A stretch of 32,834 nt of DNA. It comes from a bacterium. Its GTDB lineage: Bacteria; Desulfobacterota_D; UBA1144. The position numbers were made by a program, and so were the translations under genes. Position 1 is the first letter of the stretch. Each line of letters begins with the position of its first letter. The stretch lies in contig PAZJ02000005.1 of assembly GCA_002715585.2 (NCBI GenBank), positions 189,323-222,156 on the forward strand, written 5' to 3'. This document shows, one piece after another, positions 9,952 to 18,493 of the stretch. A model generated the notes under the pieces. The model ran no database searches and was not told the origin of the DNA. It was given only the letters and a program-made list of their open reading frames with translations.

Positions 9952-10741
9952 ACCCCCAAGAACCTAGAGTATATGAAAATGCAACTCTAATATTGAGCTT
10001 TTCTAGACTGCCCCACGAATTAGGGAAGGGTGGATATGGTGCTGCATCTATTATAGAGTCTTTAGCTTCATTATCTAATAATTCATATCCTGATGAATTC
10101 AAAATTCTTACATCAACTAATTTGCCATTTTTATTTAAAGACATTAATACTCTAACTTTTCCTGAGTGACCCTTTAAATAAGATTCCCTTGGATAAGACC
10201 AAACCATTTCAATTTTTCTTTTAATTTTAATAAAATAAGAAATGTATTTAAATTCTTTGGTATTAAGATCAACTGTTTCTTCGTTCTTTAAAGTATCTTT
10301 AGATGAAATTTTTGGTTTAAAAATACTTTCTTGAGATTCTACTGAGTCTTTAGATTCCTTTGCAACTTTCTCTTTTTTTCTCTGAGGTAAATCACCTAAA
10401 TCATCTATATTCTTCTTTTTTTCTTCATCCTTAGATTCTTCATCCTTCTTAGATAATTTAGACTTTTTACTTTCTAGTTGTGGTTCTTGGAAATTATCAA
10501 TTTTATCTTTCGGGGCAGACTCTTTTTCCGATTTATTGTTTTTAGTTGCAAACTTATTTGAATCATTCAGGATTTCATTATCATCTTGAATAATCTCAGT
10601 AATTTCAATATATTTTAAAGGTTTTTTATATTTAAATTCAAAATCTGAGAGTATTATGGCAAGAGCAAATACAAGCAAATGTATTATTATTGAAAGAAAT
10701 AAAAATATATCTTTTCTAATTTTTTTAAGTAAATTTTTCAT
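9944..10741 (-). CDS. tonB: TonB-family energy transducer
   Basis: N-terminal TM anchor, long charged linker, and C-terminal TonB domain (YPRESYLKGHSGKVRVLMSLNKNGKLVDVRILNSSGYELLDNEAKDSI). Confidence 0.82.
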   Translation of the reverse strand: MKNLLKKIRKDIFLFLSIIIHLLVFALAIILSDFEFKYKKPLKYIEITEIIQDDNEILNDSNKFATKNNKSEKESAPKDKIDNFQEPQLESKKSKLSKKDEESKDEEKKKNIDDLGDLPQRKKEKVAKESKDSVESQESIFKPKISSKDTLKNEETVDLNTKEFKYISYFIKIKRKIEMVWSYPRESYLKGHSGKVRVLMSLNKNGKLVDVRILNSSGYELLDNEAKDSIIDAAPYPPFPNSWGSLEKLNIRVAFSYTLGSWGFR

Positions 10742-10776
10742 TTATTTTAACTCAATAAAATGTATCATTAGTATAG

Positions 10777-11016
10777 ATGTTTTTAGCCAGAGTTTCTCTT
10801 TTTTTGTTTTTTTTTGTTGGATTTAGCTTAAATTCTTTTTCTTCCCCAAGAGAAAATTGGAATTATGGAAAAAAAGGAAAAGAAATAAAACATCATACAG
10901 AAAATATCAGAGTTAGAGATTTAACAAAAAAAAAAGAAGTCTCATCCGATAATAAAACAATCAACAGCAAAGAAGAAAAAGTATATAAGCCTGGAACTCC
11001 TAGGGATAGATATTAA
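10777..11016 (+). CDS. Small secreted hypothetical protein
   Basis: 79 aa with clear signal peptide MFLARVSLFLFFFVGFSLNSFSS and a short basic/charged mature region; abuts the next ORF (TAAATGA). Confidence 0.6.
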   Translation: MFLARVSLFLFFFVGFSLNSFSSPRENWNYGKKGKEIKHHTENIRVRDLTKKKEVSSDNKTINSKEEKVYKPGTPRDRY

Positions 11017-11679
11017 ATGAATATAAAAATTTTTATTATAATTGCATTTTGCATAAATATAATTTCATGTTCATGGGTTTCCGATACATGGGACAAAAGA
11101 CCTGACTGGGTTATGCCAGAAGATGAAGAAGAAAAAATTGAATTAATAAATCAACAGCTTTTTTCAGGTTTTAATTCTACTATATCAAGTGGGAAGCTAG
11201 AAAAAAAATTAGACAATAAAAAAATTGAATATGCCGAATCTAGAGATTCAAAAAAAGATTTAAGATTATACATCATCAAAGGAAGTTTGATAGATACAAA
11301 AAATGCTTTTTCATATAAACAAATTGAGTCAAATGTGGATTTCTTTGATGGTGATTTCTTGTCATCTAAAATTTTCATCGATGCATTAAATTCTACAAAT
11401 CTTGAAGAAATAGTATCTATCCTCTATGCTTTTTTAGTTGATTTTTATTCAGAACCCTCATCTGAATCTACAATTTATTCATATCAAACTTTTGAATGGA
11501 AAAAGGGTGAGATTGAAACTTTTTTATCTATTGATAAAGAATCTAACACTATAATTCTATCTGAGGTTAATTCAGCTTTGGAGGAGTCTAGAAGATTTAA
11601 AGAATTTAAAGATAAATATATTGACCAATATCAAACCTATGAAGAAGAAATTAGATATGGAAAGAATAGAAGAAGATAA
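11017..11679 (+). CDS. Hypothetical lipoprotein
   Basis: 220 aa; lipobox IISC after a short hydrophobic signal; no family recognised. Confidence 0.7.
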   Translation: MNIKIFIIIAFCINIISCSWVSDTWDKRPDWVMPEDEEEKIELINQQLFSGFNSTISSGKLEKKLDNKKIEYAESRDSKKDLRLYIIKGSLIDTKNAFSYKQIESNVDFFDGDFLSSKIFIDALNSTNLEEIVSILYAFLVDFYSEPSSESTIYSYQTFEWKKGEIETFLSIDKESNTIILSEVNSALEESRRFKEFKDKYIDQYQTYEEEIRYGKNRRR

Positions 11680-11697
11680 TATTTAAATATTATCTTC
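11672..11697. terminator. Perfect 26-bp palindrome at the convergent junction, candidate bidirectional terminator
   Basis: GAAGATAATATTT/AAATATTATCTTC, exact 13+13 inverted repeat containing both stop codons (TAA 11677-11679 on +, TAA 11685-11683 on -). Confidence 0.65.
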
Positions 11698-13647
11698 AAC
11701 TAGCGAAGCAAAATCAGTCATTATCTGATTTAATGAATAATCTTTTGGTGTATAAACAGCTTTTACACCATTATCTTTAAGGATAATATGATCTTCATCT
11801 GGGATTATCCCTCCAACAATCAAAGGTGTATTTCCAAATCCTCTTTCTTTGATCATATCTATAATTTTTGGAACAATAGATAAATGGGATCCAGATAATA
11901 TGCTTAGTCCAACTAAATCTACATTTTCTTGTTCAATAGTGCTCACAATTTCATCTGGTGTTAGTCTTATACCATGATAAATTACTTCCATGCCAACATC
12001 TCTTGCTCTCACTGCAATCTGCTCAGCACCATTTGAGTGCCCATCTAAACCAGGCTTGCCTATTAGTATTTTTATGGGTCTTCCAAGTTTTTCTGAAACA
12101 CTAGACACTTTAGATCTTACTTTATTTATTTCATCATCATCTAAACCGGTGGAAATGGATGTGCCAGTGGGGGGTCTGTATTCACCAAAAACCTCTCTAA
12201 GTTTTTCAGCCCATTCCCCAGTAGTAACACCATTAATAACACATTCTATAGTTGCATCCATTATGTTTTGAGAATTTACTACTGATTCTTTTAATTTTTC
12301 TAGAGAATCTAAAACTTTTCTATTATCCCGATTTTTTTTAAAATTAATTAGTGATTCTATTTTTTTTGTTACGGTTGTTTCGTCAATTTTATGTATAGCC
12401 TCATTTGCACCTAATTCAGAGTCTTCTGTTTCCGTATAACAATTTACGCCGACAACTTTTTTAATACCATCTTCAATGTCTTTAGATCTTCTAGAAAGAG
12501 AAGCAACAAGAGCCTCTTTCATATATCCATTTTCTAGTGCTACAGCTGCACCACCCATATCGTCTATTTTTTTAATTTCCTCATATGCCTCTTTTTTCAA
12601 ACTTTTTACTTTATCGTCAATAACCTTTGATCCCTCAAATACATCCTCATATTCAAGTAAGTCTGTTTCGAATGCCAATATTTGTTGAAATCTAAGTGAC
12701 CATTGTTGATCCCATGGCCTTGGTAGTCCAAGCGCCTCATTCCATCCTGGAAGCTGGATGGCTCTAGCTCTTGAGCTTTTACTAAGGGTAACAGCTAACA
12801 TTTCAATAATTATTCTTGCAACATTATTCTCTGGTTGCTGAGCGGTTAATCCTAGTGAATTAACTTGTACACCGTATCTAAATCTTTTGTATTTTGGGTC
12901 TTTTACGCCATATCTTTTTGTACATATTTCTTCCCACATTTCTGTAAATGCTCGCATCTTGCATAATTCTTCTATAAATCTGATACCCGCATTTACAAAA
13001 AAAGATATTCTACCTACCACCTTTTGAAAATCATCCTCAGGAATTTGACCGGAATCCTTAACAGAATCCAAGATACAAATAGCATTACATAGGGCAAAAG
13101 CCAGTTCTTGAACCGGGGTTGCACCAGCCTCTTGAAGGTGATAGCTACAGATATTTGTTGGATTCCATTTTGGTATATTTTTATAACAAAAAATAATCAT
13201 ATCAGAAATAATTTTTATAGACTCCTTTGGCGGAAAAATATAAGTACCTCTAGATAGATATTCCTTAAGGAGATCATTTTGAGTTGTGCCTTGTAAAAGG
13301 TTTAAATCAATATTATTTTTCTTAGCCACACCACAGTATAATGCTAGAAGCCAAGCCGCTGTGGAATTTATAGTCATAGATGTATTCATTTTATCTAATG
13401 GAATATCGTCAAATAGTTTTTCCATATCAGAAAGATTTGAAATAGGAACACCAACTTTTCCGACCTCACCACTTGCAAGCACATGGTCAGAGTCATAACC
13501 AGTTTGTGTTGGTAAATCAAAAGCTACACTTAATCCCGTTTGACCTTTTGATAGGTTAGTTTTGAATAGCTTGTTTGTATCTTCAGCAGTAGTATGACCA
13601 GCATAAGTTCTCATTATCCAAGGCCTATCTTGTTTTTTTTCGCTCAT
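11683..13647 (-). CDS. ecm: B12-dependent acyl-CoA mutase, ethylmalonyl-CoA mutase/MeaA type
   Basis: RPWIMRTYAGHTTAEDTN...GQTGLSVAFDLPTQTGYDSDH...GEVGKVGVP is the MeaA/Ecm-type signature rather than classical methylmalonyl-CoA mutase; C-terminal B12 motif LDGHSNG plus VGGIIP. Start set to ATG 13647 (MSEKKQD) rather than 13674. Confidence 0.8.
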   Translation of the reverse strand: MSEKKQDRPWIMRTYAGHTTAEDTNKLFKTNLSKGQTGLSVAFDLPTQTGYDSDHVLASGEVGKVGVPISNLSDMEKLFDDIPLDKMNTSMTINSTAAWLLALYCGVAKKNNIDLNLLQGTTQNDLLKEYLSRGTYIFPPKESIKIISDMIIFCYKNIPKWNPTNICSYHLQEAGATPVQELAFALCNAICILDSVKDSGQIPEDDFQKVVGRISFFVNAGIRFIEELCKMRAFTEMWEEICTKRYGVKDPKYKRFRYGVQVNSLGLTAQQPENNVARIIIEMLAVTLSKSSRARAIQLPGWNEALGLPRPWDQQWSLRFQQILAFETDLLEYEDVFEGSKVIDDKVKSLKKEAYEEIKKIDDMGGAAVALENGYMKEALVASLSRRSKDIEDGIKKVVGVNCYTETEDSELGANEAIHKIDETTVTKKIESLINFKKNRDNRKVLDSLEKLKESVVNSQNIMDATIECVINGVTTGEWAEKLREVFGEYRPPTGTSISTGLDDDEINKVRSKVSSVSEKLGRPIKILIGKPGLDGHSNGAEQIAVRARDVGMEVIYHGIRLTPDEIVSTIEQENVDLVGLSILSGSHLSIVPKIIDMIKERGFGNTPLIVGGIIPDEDHIILKDNGVKAVYTPKDYSLNQIMTDFASLVEDNI

Positions 13648-13651
13648 TGCA

Positions 13652-14683
13652 CTAGTTGTTACCAAGTATATCATAGCCAGTAATGGATTTACTTTTTTCG
13701 GCCATTGAATCTAAATAATCTTTGTCAACTAAACCAGCAAGATATGCTTTAGATACCCTCATAAGTGCAATTTTTGCAGTAGCTTCATCAATCATTTCAC
13801 CGGTTTCAGGATCGAACATTGATCCACCTCCCATTTCATGATAGAAATCTAGTTGATGTTTTGCAGCTTTGACTTGCTCCTCATTAGGCGTAAACGCTTC
13901 GTTTGATATTACAGCTTGTTGTGGATGAATAACCCATGTTCCATCCATTCCTATTAAAGCGGATCCTTGAACTTTCTTTCTTAATCCGTCTTCTACTTCT
14001 TTAACTCTCTCTGCAGTATCATCTTTTCTCCAAAGACCTAGATATACATTATCAATTGCATGAAGACCTGCAGCTTTGGCGGCAGTTATAACAGCCTTTT
14101 TTTCATAATAAAAAACTTCATTTTGTATATCTAAACATGCACTTGGGTCAACACCTAGCTCGGCTGTATAGTCTGCTATGCCAAAGATTAACCCCGCCAT
14201 CCTGGGAGATGCTTTTGCCATATCGAGCGCAGATTCAAGTGCTCCTGGTCTTTCAATTAAAGCCTCAATGGCAAGCTTTGTTTTCCATCCATTTTTTTTC
14301 TCTAATTCATCTAATGTATCAGATACAAGCTTCACGTCTTCAGGCCCATTACATTTTGGAATTATTATTCCGTGAAATTTATCTACGGCACCACTAAGTA
14401 TTGCTTCCATGTCACCTCTAAAAAATTCTGATCTTATATTGTTTGGTCTTACAGTTATTACTTTTTTTCCAAAATCTAATGTATTGAGAGCTTCGACCAT
14501 TGTAGCCCTACTTTTATCACCTTTAAATTCATATGGACAAGCATCTTCAAGATCTGCCATTACATGATCTACGGGTGTTTTTTCAGCACTTGCTGCATTT
14601 GTATGTAATTTCATATTATGACCTGGATAAGTCAATTCAGTTCTTGGCACTACAACTCTAGTTCCTCCATCTAATACAAACAT
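13652..14683 (-). CDS. mcl: HpcH/HpaI aldolase/citrate lyase family, probable malyl-CoA/beta-methylmalyl-CoA lyase
   Basis: MADLEDACPYEFKGDKSRATMVEAL, VITVRPNN, IIIPKCNGPEDV, WVIHPQQAVISNEAFTP; located between mcd-like and ecm-like genes. Confidence 0.68.
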   Translation of the reverse strand: MFVLDGGTRVVVPRTELTYPGHNMKLHTNAASAEKTPVDHVMADLEDACPYEFKGDKSRATMVEALNTLDFGKKVITVRPNNIRSEFFRGDMEAILSGAVDKFHGIIIPKCNGPEDVKLVSDTLDELEKKNGWKTKLAIEALIERPGALESALDMAKASPRMAGLIFGIADYTAELGVDPSACLDIQNEVFYYEKKAVITAAKAAGLHAIDNVYLGLWRKDDTAERVKEVEDGLRKKVQGSALIGMDGTWVIHPQQAVISNEAFTPNEEQVKAAKHQLDFYHEMGGGSMFDPETGEMIDEATAKIALMRVSKAYLAGLVDKDYLDSMAEKSKSITGYDILGNN

Positions 14684-14705
14684 ATTTTTCCTCCTAATAA
14701 TTTGA

Positions 14706-15872
14706 CTATTTACTTAATAAAGACTTTGCTATAACTTCATGCTGAATCTCGCTAGTGCCTTCAAAAATACTAATTACTCTAGCATCTCTCCAAAATCTTT
14801 CCACAGGAAATTCTTTTGAATATCCATATCCACCAAGTATTTGCATTGCTTCTCTTGTGACATATTCACCAGCTTTTGCAGATTTTATCTTAGCCATTCC
14901 AGCTTCTAAATCACATCTTTTACCGGAGTCTTTCATTGAAGCGGCATAATAAACTAATTGTCTGGCAGCCTCCAACTCTGTTGCCATTTCTGATAACTTC
15001 ATTCTAATTGCCTGATGTTCAGAAATGGGTTTACCAAATTGCTCTCTTTCTTTTGAATATTGTAGAGCAAAATCAAAAGCTGCTTGTGCAACCCCGACAG
15101 CTCTGGCGGCTGTTTGAAGTCTTGCGGCTTCATAAGTTTCCATCAGTTGATAGAAGCCTCTATTTTCTTCAGTTCCTATTAAATTTTCTTCCGGAACAAA
15201 AACATCTTCCAGAGATAAATTATATGATTTCATGCCATGATATCCGACTGTAGGAATAGGCTCGCCCTTAATATTTGGATGAACAATATCTTCCCCAGGT
15301 TCTTTTTCGACCATAAATATACTAAGCCCTTTATGTCTTTTACTCAGATCAGTATCAGTTCTGGCTAGTACAGTTAAATAATTTGCTCTATTTGCAAAAG
15401 TACACCAAGCCTTAGATCCATTCAAAATATAACCACCATCAACTTTTGTGGCTTTTGTTATCATCCCGCCCGAATCAGAACCAAAATCCGGTTCAGTAAA
15501 TGCAGCTGCGGTCATTAATTCTCCTGTAGCAATTCCGGGCAAGAAGCGCTTTTTTTGATCTTCAGTGCCATGGGCTAATAATAAAGTTCCTGTTAAAATT
15601 CCTCTAGTCATGACGCTTCCCACACTTAATAAACCTTTACTAAGTTCTTCAGAAACTATTGATAATGTAATGTAATCAAGACCTAAGCCGTCATATTCTT
15701 CTGGAAAAATAACGCCAAAATAACCTTGTTCGGCCATTTTTTTAATAATTTCTTGAGGAATATCAGGATATTTGTATGAGTCTATATCTGCTGCAATAGG
15801 AACTATTTCCTCATCAGTAAATTTTCTGACAGCCGATCTAAATTCTTCGTGATCATCCGTAATAAAAGACAT
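14706..15872 (-). CDS. Acyl-CoA dehydrogenase, possibly (2S)-methylsuccinyl-CoA dehydrogenase-like
   Basis: AAFTEPDFGSDSGG, YEAARLQTAARAVGVAQAAFDFALQYSKEREQFGKPI, QILGGYGYSKEFPVERFWRDARVISIFEGTSEIQ. ACAD family certain; Mcd assignment from resemblance and operon context. Confidence 0.9.
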   Translation of the reverse strand: MSFITDDHEEFRSAVRKFTDEEIVPIAADIDSYKYPDIPQEIIKKMAEQGYFGVIFPEEYDGLGLDYITLSIVSEELSKGLLSVGSVMTRGILTGTLLLAHGTEDQKKRFLPGIATGELMTAAAFTEPDFGSDSGGMITKATKVDGGYILNGSKAWCTFANRANYLTVLARTDTDLSKRHKGLSIFMVEKEPGEDIVHPNIKGEPIPTVGYHGMKSYNLSLEDVFVPEENLIGTEENRGFYQLMETYEAARLQTAARAVGVAQAAFDFALQYSKEREQFGKPISEHQAIRMKLSEMATELEAARQLVYYAASMKDSGKRCDLEAGMAKIKSAKAGEYVTREAMQILGGYGYSKEFPVERFWRDARVISIFEGTSEIQHEVIAKSLLSK

Positions 15873-15908
15873 ATTAAGACCTCCAATATAATTATGTTTA
15901 ATAAGTCA

Positions 15909-15928
15909 TATAAGGGTGCGACCTTATA
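15909..15928. promoter_or_regulatory. Candidate operator: TATAAGG-GTGCGA-CCTTATA
   Basis: Perfect 7-bp arms with 6-bp spacer in the intergenic region between the divergent mcd-like operon and the peptidylprolyl isomerase gene; lies just downstream of a TATAAT on the minus strand. Confidence 0.55.
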
Positions 15929-16032
15929 AAATAATTATACTATGTTATGCATTAAATTAAAGTCAATAAAGCCTTTTAAAATGTGTGAAAAAAATATATA
16001 TTTAATTATTAATTTATTATATAGAGGTAGAA

Positions 16033-16500
16033 ATGGATTATTCACATATTGTAATTGAACTAGAAACGGGAAAAGTAAAAATTAAACTTAGACCCGACTT
16101 AGCTCCAAATCATGTAAGAAGAATAATAGAGCTATCAGAAGAAGGCTTTTATGACGGAGTCGTCTTTCACCGAGTAATTCCTGATTTTATGGCTCAGACA
16201 GGCGATCCTACCGGAACAGGAACTGGATCTTCAGACAAGCCAAATTTAAAACAGGAATTTAGTAATGAAAAACATACTAGAGGAATAGCATCTATGGCAC
16301 GCTCAAGTGATCCAAACAGCGCAAATTCACAATTTTTTATTTGTTATAATGATGCCAGCTGGCTTGATGGGCAATATACAATTTGGGGTGAGGTAGTTGA
16401 AGGAATGGAGCATATTGATTCTTTAAAAAAAGGAACAGACCAGAGTGGAATTGTTGAAAATCCAGATAAAATGATTACTGTAAGACCAGTTAAAGAATAG
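16033..16500 (+). CDS. Cyclophilin-type peptidyl-prolyl cis-trans isomerase
   Basis: FYDGVVFHRVIPDFMAQTGDPTGTGTG, SMARSSDPNSANSQFFICYND. Confidence 0.95.
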   Translation: MDYSHIVIELETGKVKIKLRPDLAPNHVRRIIELSEEGFYDGVVFHRVIPDFMAQTGDPTGTGTGSSDKPNLKQEFSNEKHTRGIASMARSSDPNSANSQFFICYNDASWLDGQYTIWGEVVEGMEHIDSLKKGTDQSGIVENPDKMITVRPVKE

Positions 16501-16512
16501 GAGAGAGACCTA

Positions 16513-17055
16513 ATGAATTTAAAAAATTTGATCCGAGAGTATAAATGGGCTACGACGCCCATTCTATATATATTATTGATAGTAGTTGTTTCTTTATTTT
16601 ATACAATTAAAAATTCTAATCATGAAATTATCTCCGATAAAGAAAATAAAATTGATGAGATACTTATTGGTTCTCAAATATCACTAGATGATATAACCCA
16701 GCCATCTCTAAAAGAAGCCCAAATTTTAAAAGAAATTTTACCTGGCGAATATATTTTTGATTTAAATTCTACAACTCTTGAGAATATTGATAATATAAAA
16801 AATGTTTTTGCAATTAAAGATGATGGAAAAGTTGTAATGATTGGATACTTATCAACAGGCTCAAAAAATTGCAAAAAACTTGAATATTTCTCTTTAGGCC
16901 AGAATGGCAAACATTATGCTAAAAAAGAAAATAATACAATTAGTTACAAATTAGTATGGAATTCAAATTCTAATCAATATGTTTACTACAATTTTTTCAA
17001 AGCTGAAGGACTAGATGCCATAAACAATTGCGTATATATGATAACGGCTAAATAA
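16513..17055 (+). CDS. Hypothetical membrane-anchored protein
   Basis: 180 aa, one N-terminal TM (TPILYILLIVVVSLFYTI); co-directional and tightly spaced with flanking genes; no family recognised. Confidence 0.6.
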   Translation: MNLKNLIREYKWATTPILYILLIVVVSLFYTIKNSNHEIISDKENKIDEILIGSQISLDDITQPSLKEAQILKEILPGEYIFDLNSTTLENIDNIKNVFAIKDDGKVVMIGYLSTGSKNCKKLEYFSLGQNGKHYAKKENNTISYKLVWNSNSNQYVYYNFFKAEGLDAINNCVYMITAK

Positions 17056-17056
17056 A

Positions 17057-17788
17057 TTGAGTGAAAAATATATAAAATTTGAGTCTCAACAAAATCATTA
17101 TATTGATTCTGATAAAGAAAATTATTTCCCACCAACATTAATTTCTCCCAGCTGCTTTTCGCGACACATATTGATTAATAAATTTCTATCTACAAAAAAA
17201 CCTTATTATTTGTTCTGGGCCATCGAAAGAGATACTAACGTACTAATGGATCCATTTGCCGTTGAGACCATAACTTATTGGACAAATCTGATTAATGAGT
17301 CCCGAGATGATGAAAATTTATTTAATAATTTAAATAATATTGGGAAATCTTTGATAAATTCAAGAAATAACTCAAATTTTTATCATTATGATACAGGTTT
17401 TGTTCACAATTATGATAGCAAAACTGAATTAATAACTTTCGAGGTTCATCCTCCTAGGAGATGTTTTAGAGTTATTGATAATTTTAATTATATTTTAAAT
17501 TTTTTGAATGATGCATTGAGTTCAAAAAATAATGTTGAGAAACTCATTAAAAAAAAATTCAAATTAGATAATTTTGATTTTAATCCAGATGATTTAAAAA
17601 TGACTGCTGCGGAAATAATATCTCGTGTACATAATAATATTAAAAAGATTGATTCTGGGAATTTAATCCTATATGCAAATATAGCTTTAAATATTTATGA
17701 TCAAGCCAAAGAATTTACTCATAATTTAAATTATATTGTAGATACTTTTAGAACTGTTGACTATTGGGATCCTGACAAAAAAAGGTAA
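17057..17788 (+). CDS. Hypothetical protein
   Basis: 243 aa, TTG start 1 bp after the previous stop; no recognisable motif. Confidence 0.6.
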   Translation: MSEKYIKFESQQNHYIDSDKENYFPPTLISPSCFSRHILINKFLSTKKPYYLFWAIERDTNVLMDPFAVETITYWTNLINESRDDENLFNNLNNIGKSLINSRNNSNFYHYDTGFVHNYDSKTELITFEVHPPRRCFRVIDNFNYILNFLNDALSSKNNVEKLIKKKFKLDNFDFNPDDLKMTAAEIISRVHNNIKKIDSGNLILYANIALNIYDQAKEFTHNLNYIVDTFRTVDYWDPDKKR

Positions 17789-17795
17789 AAATTAT

Positions 17796-18356
17796 TCAAA
17801 TAAACAAAGTGTAAAAAAACTTTTTAAATTTATCTACTCCGTAATATGTCCCTACAGTTATCAAAAATAAAATTAACCTTGAAATAAACCCTAATTTTGA
17901 AAATAAAGTTTGTATCATTATGAATTGGCAGATCCACATCCAAACCATTAAAATAATTAATGCCCCTAATGATACAGCTTTTGGGTAAAGCGTATTTAGG
18001 TTTGTTAAAATTGAAACTAATAACAATATTATTGAACCAAATATTACGGGAGATAATGTATATGAATATGCTTTCATTACGGAATTGAATTGTGATATTC
18101 TTGCCCCCGCACCCATAATCCTTCCAAAGAAACTCAATAAAGCTATTGATAACATTATTTCACTAAAATAAAAAATAAAACTGAAATTGCTTAATAAATA
18201 TTTATTATCAAAAAAATAATATGCTATATCATCCAACAATGTTGCTATTGTGATAATAGCTAAAGCCCTAAATGAACTTATATAGTTTTTATTTGTAGAT
18301 ATTGATAAATAAAATTTATTTGAAAAAAAGAAGGTTGATAATAAATTAATTAACAA
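17796..18356 (-). CDS. Multi-pass membrane protein, weakly Yip1-like
   Basis: 186 aa with several hydrophobic segments and a loop-TM pattern reminiscent of YIP1-domain proteins; family call tentative. Confidence 0.55.
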   Translation of the reverse strand: MLINLLSTFFFSNKFYLSISTNKNYISSFRALAIITIATLLDDIAYYFFDNKYLLSNFSFIFYFSEIMLSIALLSFFGRIMGAGARISQFNSVMKAYSYTLSPVIFGSIILLLVSILTNLNTLYPKAVSLGALIILMVWMWICQFIMIQTLFSKLGFISRLILFLITVGTYYGVDKFKKFFYTLFI

Positions 18357-18493
18357 TTTATTAGTCCATGGGGCAAAGGCATTAAAAACACAATATTATA
18401 ATTTTATACAAAAAAAACATAATTTTCATCAATTTATGTTTATTTTATAATATATATATAGTATGATTGAACAAAATTCTAAGGAATTAAAAT

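Noticed and set aside
11990-12271. Plus-strand ORFs (11990-12271, 12476-12688, 13286-13498) opposite ecm
   Set aside because: Antisense of conserved mutase frames; low-complexity Ser/Pro-rich translations typical of shadow ORFs.
14137-14397. Two overlapping plus-strand ORFs opposite mcl
   Set aside because: Shadow ORFs of a confident lyase frame.
15928-15975. TTGACT + TATAAT on the minus strand as an ideal promoter for the mcd operon
   Set aside because: Spacer is about 20 bp, longer than optimal, so the -35 assignment is uncertain; only the -10 position was used.
18415-18441. AAACATAA...TTATGTTT inverted repeat upstream of the YbhN-like gene
   Set aside because: Perfect 8-bp arms but AT-only apart from one GC pair, in an AT-rich divergent region; not distinguishable from chance.
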